From assembly GCA_030537675.1 (NCBI GenBank), contig JAUNVL010000010.1, positions 14,872 to 48,241 on the forward strand: DNA of 33,370 nucleotides, in the 5' to 3' direction. Under the pieces are notes generated by a model. That model made no database searches. It was not told the origin of the DNA and saw only the letters and a list, made by a program, of their open reading frames with translations. The stretch comes from Propionibacteriaceae bacterium (lineage in GTDB: Bacteria > Actinomycetota > Actinomycetes > Propionibacteriales > Propionibacteriaceae). Shown one piece after another: positions 31,033 through 33,370 of the stretch (the stretch's first letter is position 1; every line of letters begins with the position of its first letter). The translations under genes and the position numbers were made by a program.

Positions 31033-31563
31033 TCAGTCGGTGGTGATGTCAGTGACGAGCCGGATCATCTTGATGGTCAAGGTGTCGTCGTCGAGCCCCA
31101 TCTCGCGGTGCGCCCCGTCGGTTGCCCAACCGCAGCCCACGAGGAACTCGCGCAGGGCGTCGGCGTCGCTCGGCACCCACATGGTGGCCACTTCGTAGCC
31201 GTCGGCTCGCAGGGTGTCGACGGCCGCGTTGATGAGACGTGAGCTGTGGCCGGCCTCGATCTCCGGCTCATCCACGACAAACTCGACGATGAGACCGTCC
31301 GTTGCTGCCGCATCCGGATCGTTGCTGGGCCCCGTCACGGTGAACCCGACGATGGCCCCGTCCCCCAGCGCCACCAGCACCCGACAGTGGGCCAGGGGCG
31401 GTTTGACGATCGCGTCGTGCCACGCACGGACGGTTTCGTCCGCGGAGATGCCTGACATGGCGGCTGACAGGGCAGGCGTGGCGGCCCAGGACCTTCGCTG
31501 GAGGCGGGCGACGTCGACGGCCTCTGAGGGCATGGCCAACCGGACGGAATCGGGAACGGGCAT
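31033..31563 (-). CDS. GNAT-family N-acetyltransferase
   Basis: This 176-residue protein looks like a single GNAT domain. Typical parts are RLAMPSEAVDVARLQRRSWAA at the start, RVLVALGDGAIVGFTVTGPS, the EFVVDEPEIEAGHSSRLINAA segment as a weak acetyl-CoA motif (the usual RGxG is replaced by EAGHSS), and REFLVGCGWATDGAHREM. The substrate is unknown and the altered acetyl-CoA loop lowers confidence in activity. A longer frame upstream overlaps rnjA on the other strand, so the ATG at 31563 is chosen; TAGACT six bases upstream suggests a leaderless message. It is divergent from rnjA with 69 bases between the starts. Confidence 0.82.
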   Translation of the reverse strand: MPVPDSVRLAMPSEAVDVARLQRRSWAATPALSAAMSGISADETVRAWHDAIVKPPLAHCRVLVALGDGAIVGFTVTGPSNDPDAAATDGLIVEFVVDEPEIEAGHSSRLINAAVDTLRADGYEVATMWVPSDADALREFLVGCGWATDGAHREMGLDDDTLTIKMIRLVTDITTD

Positions 31564-31569
31564 GGGGGA

Positions 31570-31575
31570 CAGTCT
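31570..31575 (-). promoter_or_regulatory. Candidate -10 box for the leaderless GNAT gene (TAGACT)
   Basis: On the minus strand TAGACT ends six bases before the ATG at 31563. No Shine-Dalgarno sequence lies between them, so transcription probably starts at the initiation codon. Confidence 0.45.
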
Positions 31576-31620
31576 ATGAGACCCCAGCCATCGGACATCG
31601 TCTGGACAGCGTTGGTCCAC

Positions 31621-31626
31621 TAGCCT
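31621..31626 (+). promoter_or_regulatory. Candidate -10 box for leaderless rnjA (TAGCCT)
   Basis: TAGCCT ends six bases before the rnjA ATG at 31633, the same spacing as for the divergent GNAT gene. The six bases between (GAGGCA) are too close to the ATG to act as a normal ribosome binding site. Confidence 0.45.
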
Positions 31627-31632
31627 GAGGCA

Positions 31633-33309
31633 ATGACTGAACTGAAGACACCTCCACCACTGAAGCCCGGGACCCTGCGCATCACCCCACTCGGAGGCCT
31701 GGGAGACGTCGGCCGCAACATGGCGACCTTCGAAATCGATCGCGAGATCGCCATCGTGGACTGCGGCGTGCTCTTTCCCGAAGAACACCACCCGGGAGTC
31801 GACCTGATCCTTCCGGCACTCAACAACCTCAACGACCGGCTCGGTGACATCACCGCACTCGTGCTGACCCACGGTCACGAGGACCACATCGGCGCGGTTC
31901 CCTACCTGTTGCGCAAGCGCCCTGACATTCCCATCTACGGTTCAAAGCTGACGCTGGCCTTCCTCGCCAACAAGCTGAAGGAACACCGCATTCGGGGACA
32001 CCAGCTCCATGAGGTGAAGGAGGGTGACCGGGTCAGGGTGGGCAAGTTCGACTTCGAGTTCGTCGCCGTCAACCACTCGATTCCCGACGCGTTGGCCGTG
32101 GCCATCCGGACGTCGGCAGGGATGGTGCTGCACACGGGCGACTTCAAGATGGACCAGCTCCCGCTCGACGGACGCATCACGGACCTGCGGGCCTTCGCAC
32201 GCCTGGGCGAGGAAGGGGTCGACCTCTTCATGGTGGACTCCACCAACGCTGAGGTACCCGGGTTCACCACACCGGAGAGGGACATCGAACCGGCCATGTC
32301 CCGAGTCTTTGAGACCGCCTCCCAGAAGCTGATCGTGGCCAGCTTCGCCAGCCACGTCCACCGGATCCAGCAAGTCCTCGACCTGGCCGTCAAGCACGGC
32401 CGCAAGGTGGTGTACGTGGGGCGCTCCATGGTGCGCAACATGGCCATTGCACGCGACCTCGGCTTCCTGAAGGTGCCGGGTGACACGCTCATCGAGATGC
32501 GTGACATCGACAAGTACCCGGCGAACAAGGTGGTCATCGTTTCCACCGGTTCCCAGGGTGAACCGATGGCAGCGCTGAGCCGCATCGCCAACCAGGAGCA
32601 CCCCGTGGTTGAGGTGGGCCCGGGCGACGTCGTGTTGCTGGCCTCCTCATTGATTCCCGGCAACGAGAACTCCGTCTACCGTGTCATCAATGGCCTGTCC
32701 AAGCTGGGCGCCCAGGTGGTCCACAAGGCCAATGCCCTCGTGCACGTGTCAGGGCATGCGTCGGCGGGCGAACTGCTCTACTGCTACAACATCCTCAAGC
32801 CCCGCAACGTGCTCCCCGTGCACGGCGAGATCCGTCACCTGATCGCCAACGCCAAGCTGGCCATCGCCACCGGAATCCCGGCCGAGAGGGTCATCGTCGC
32901 AGAGGATGGCGACGTGGTGGACCTCGTCAAGGGGCGGGCCAAGCGGGTCGGACGCGTTGATGCCTCCTACATCTTCGTCGACGGCCAGACGGTGGGCGAC
33001 ATCAGCGGTTCCCTGACGGACCGGCTCGTGCTGGGCGAGGAAGGTTTCCTCTCCATCATTTCCGTCGTCGACCTGCGGACCAAGAAGTTGATCAGCGGAC
33101 CTGACATCCATGCCCGCGGTTTCGCGGAGGACCAGTCGGTGTTCGACGACGTGCGTGCAGAGGTGGCCAAGGCGTTGAAGGAGGCGCTGGCTGATGACGT
33201 GGACGACCTGCAACGACTGCAGCAGATCACCCGCCGCATCATGGGTGCCTGGGTGTCGCGCAAGCTGCGTCGTCGCCCCATGATCGTGCCCGTGGTGGTT
33301 TCCACCTGA
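31633..33309 (+). CDS. rnj: Ribonuclease J
   Basis: This 558-residue protein is RNase J, a metallo-beta-lactamase/beta-CASP nuclease with endonuclease and 5'-to-3' exonuclease activity in RNA decay and rRNA maturation. The metal motif HGHEDH is at residues 80-85, with further ligands in VNHSIPDA and HTGDFKMD. The beta-CASP part shows ASFASHVHRIQQVL, STGSQGEPMAAL and SGHASAGELLYC; PVHGEIRHL carries a late conserved His. The C-terminal domain (about residues 450-558) is complete. Mycobacterial RNase J (Rv2752c) has the same length. The dapA and thyX genes that often lie between dapB and rnj in relatives are missing here. Confidence 0.96.
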   Translation: MTELKTPPPLKPGTLRITPLGGLGDVGRNMATFEIDREIAIVDCGVLFPEEHHPGVDLILPALNNLNDRLGDITALVLTHGHEDHIGAVPYLLRKRPDIPIYGSKLTLAFLANKLKEHRIRGHQLHEVKEGDRVRVGKFDFEFVAVNHSIPDALAVAIRTSAGMVLHTGDFKMDQLPLDGRITDLRAFARLGEEGVDLFMVDSTNAEVPGFTTPERDIEPAMSRVFETASQKLIVASFASHVHRIQQVLDLAVKHGRKVVYVGRSMVRNMAIARDLGFLKVPGDTLIEMRDIDKYPANKVVIVSTGSQGEPMAALSRIANQEHPVVEVGPGDVVLLASSLIPGNENSVYRVINGLSKLGAQVVHKANALVHVSGHASAGELLYCYNILKPRNVLPVHGEIRHLIANAKLAIATGIPAERVIVAEDGDVVDLVKGRAKRVGRVDASYIFVDGQTVGDISGSLTDRLVLGEEGFLSIISVVDLRTKKLISGPDIHARGFAEDQSVFDDVRAEVAKALKEALADDVDDLQRLQQITRRIMGAWVSRKLRRRPMIVPVVVST

Positions 33310-33324
33310 TAGCCCGGGAGTGCC

Positions 33325-33370
33325 GAACGGCCGCCCGGTTGGTGCTTGTGCACTGGCCGGGCGGCCGTTC
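33325..33370 (+). terminator. rnj terminator, cut by the window end
   Basis: A perfect 14-bp stem (33325-33338 with 33357-33370) closes an 18-base loop that can itself pair GTGC with GCAC. It starts 15 bases after the rnj stop. Any T-run would lie beyond the window. Confidence 0.8.

Overview
This window is a GC-rich stretch of actinobacterial chromosome. The order tsf-pyrH-frr-cdsA-rlmN, dxr-M50 protease-ispG-GNAT-proS, rimP-nusA-ylxR-infB-rbfA-truB-ribF, rpsO-pnp, dapB and rnjA is the one known from mycobacteria and propionibacteria. GTG starts, TANNNT-type -10 boxes, a long Gly/Arg-rich IF2 linker and a long acidic tail on the truncated first gene fit the same group. My best guess is the Propionibacteriales, from gene order and protein character only; I could not run a search.

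Layout. Positions 1-4447 carry the translation and lipid block: end of rpsB, tsf, pyrH, frr, cdsA, rlmN. A 400-base stretch without a gene leads to gdhA (NADP-type glutamate dehydrogenase), which ends at a strong terminator. Positions 6387-12780 carry the MEP isoprenoid genes dxr and ispG around a site-2 protease, then an acetyltransferase and proS. Two minus-strand genes follow: a DUF4439-like lipoprotein and a histidine phosphatase. Positions 14698-21925 hold the rimP-nusA-ylxR-infB-rbfA-truB-ribF block, with a strong terminator hairpin between nusA and ylxR and a probable frameshift in the infB linker.

Between ribF and rpsO sits the clearest accessory gene: a 1145-residue secreted multidomain protein, probably a polysaccharide lyase, ending in two copies of a small Cys-pair module behind a Pro/Ser/Thr linker. 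After a minus-strand acetyltransferase come rpsO, pnp and dapB. Next is an AbiEi/DUF559-like gene broken at a run of seven G, then a GNAT gene divergent from rnjA. The window ends inside the rnjA terminator.

How the genes work together. Most of the window is core ribosome assembly, translation initiation, RNA decay (RNase J, PNPase), isoprenoid and phospholipid synthesis. Several genes (ispG, ylxR, the lipoprotein, the last GNAT gene, rnjA) share a TAGNNT box 6-7 bases before ATG and lack a clear ribosome binding site, which suggests leaderless mRNAs. No tRNA, rRNA, CRISPR array, insertion sequence or prophage gene was seen. The most unusual signals are the two frame breaks, the secreted protein with its duplicated C-terminal module, and the terminator inside the nusA operon.
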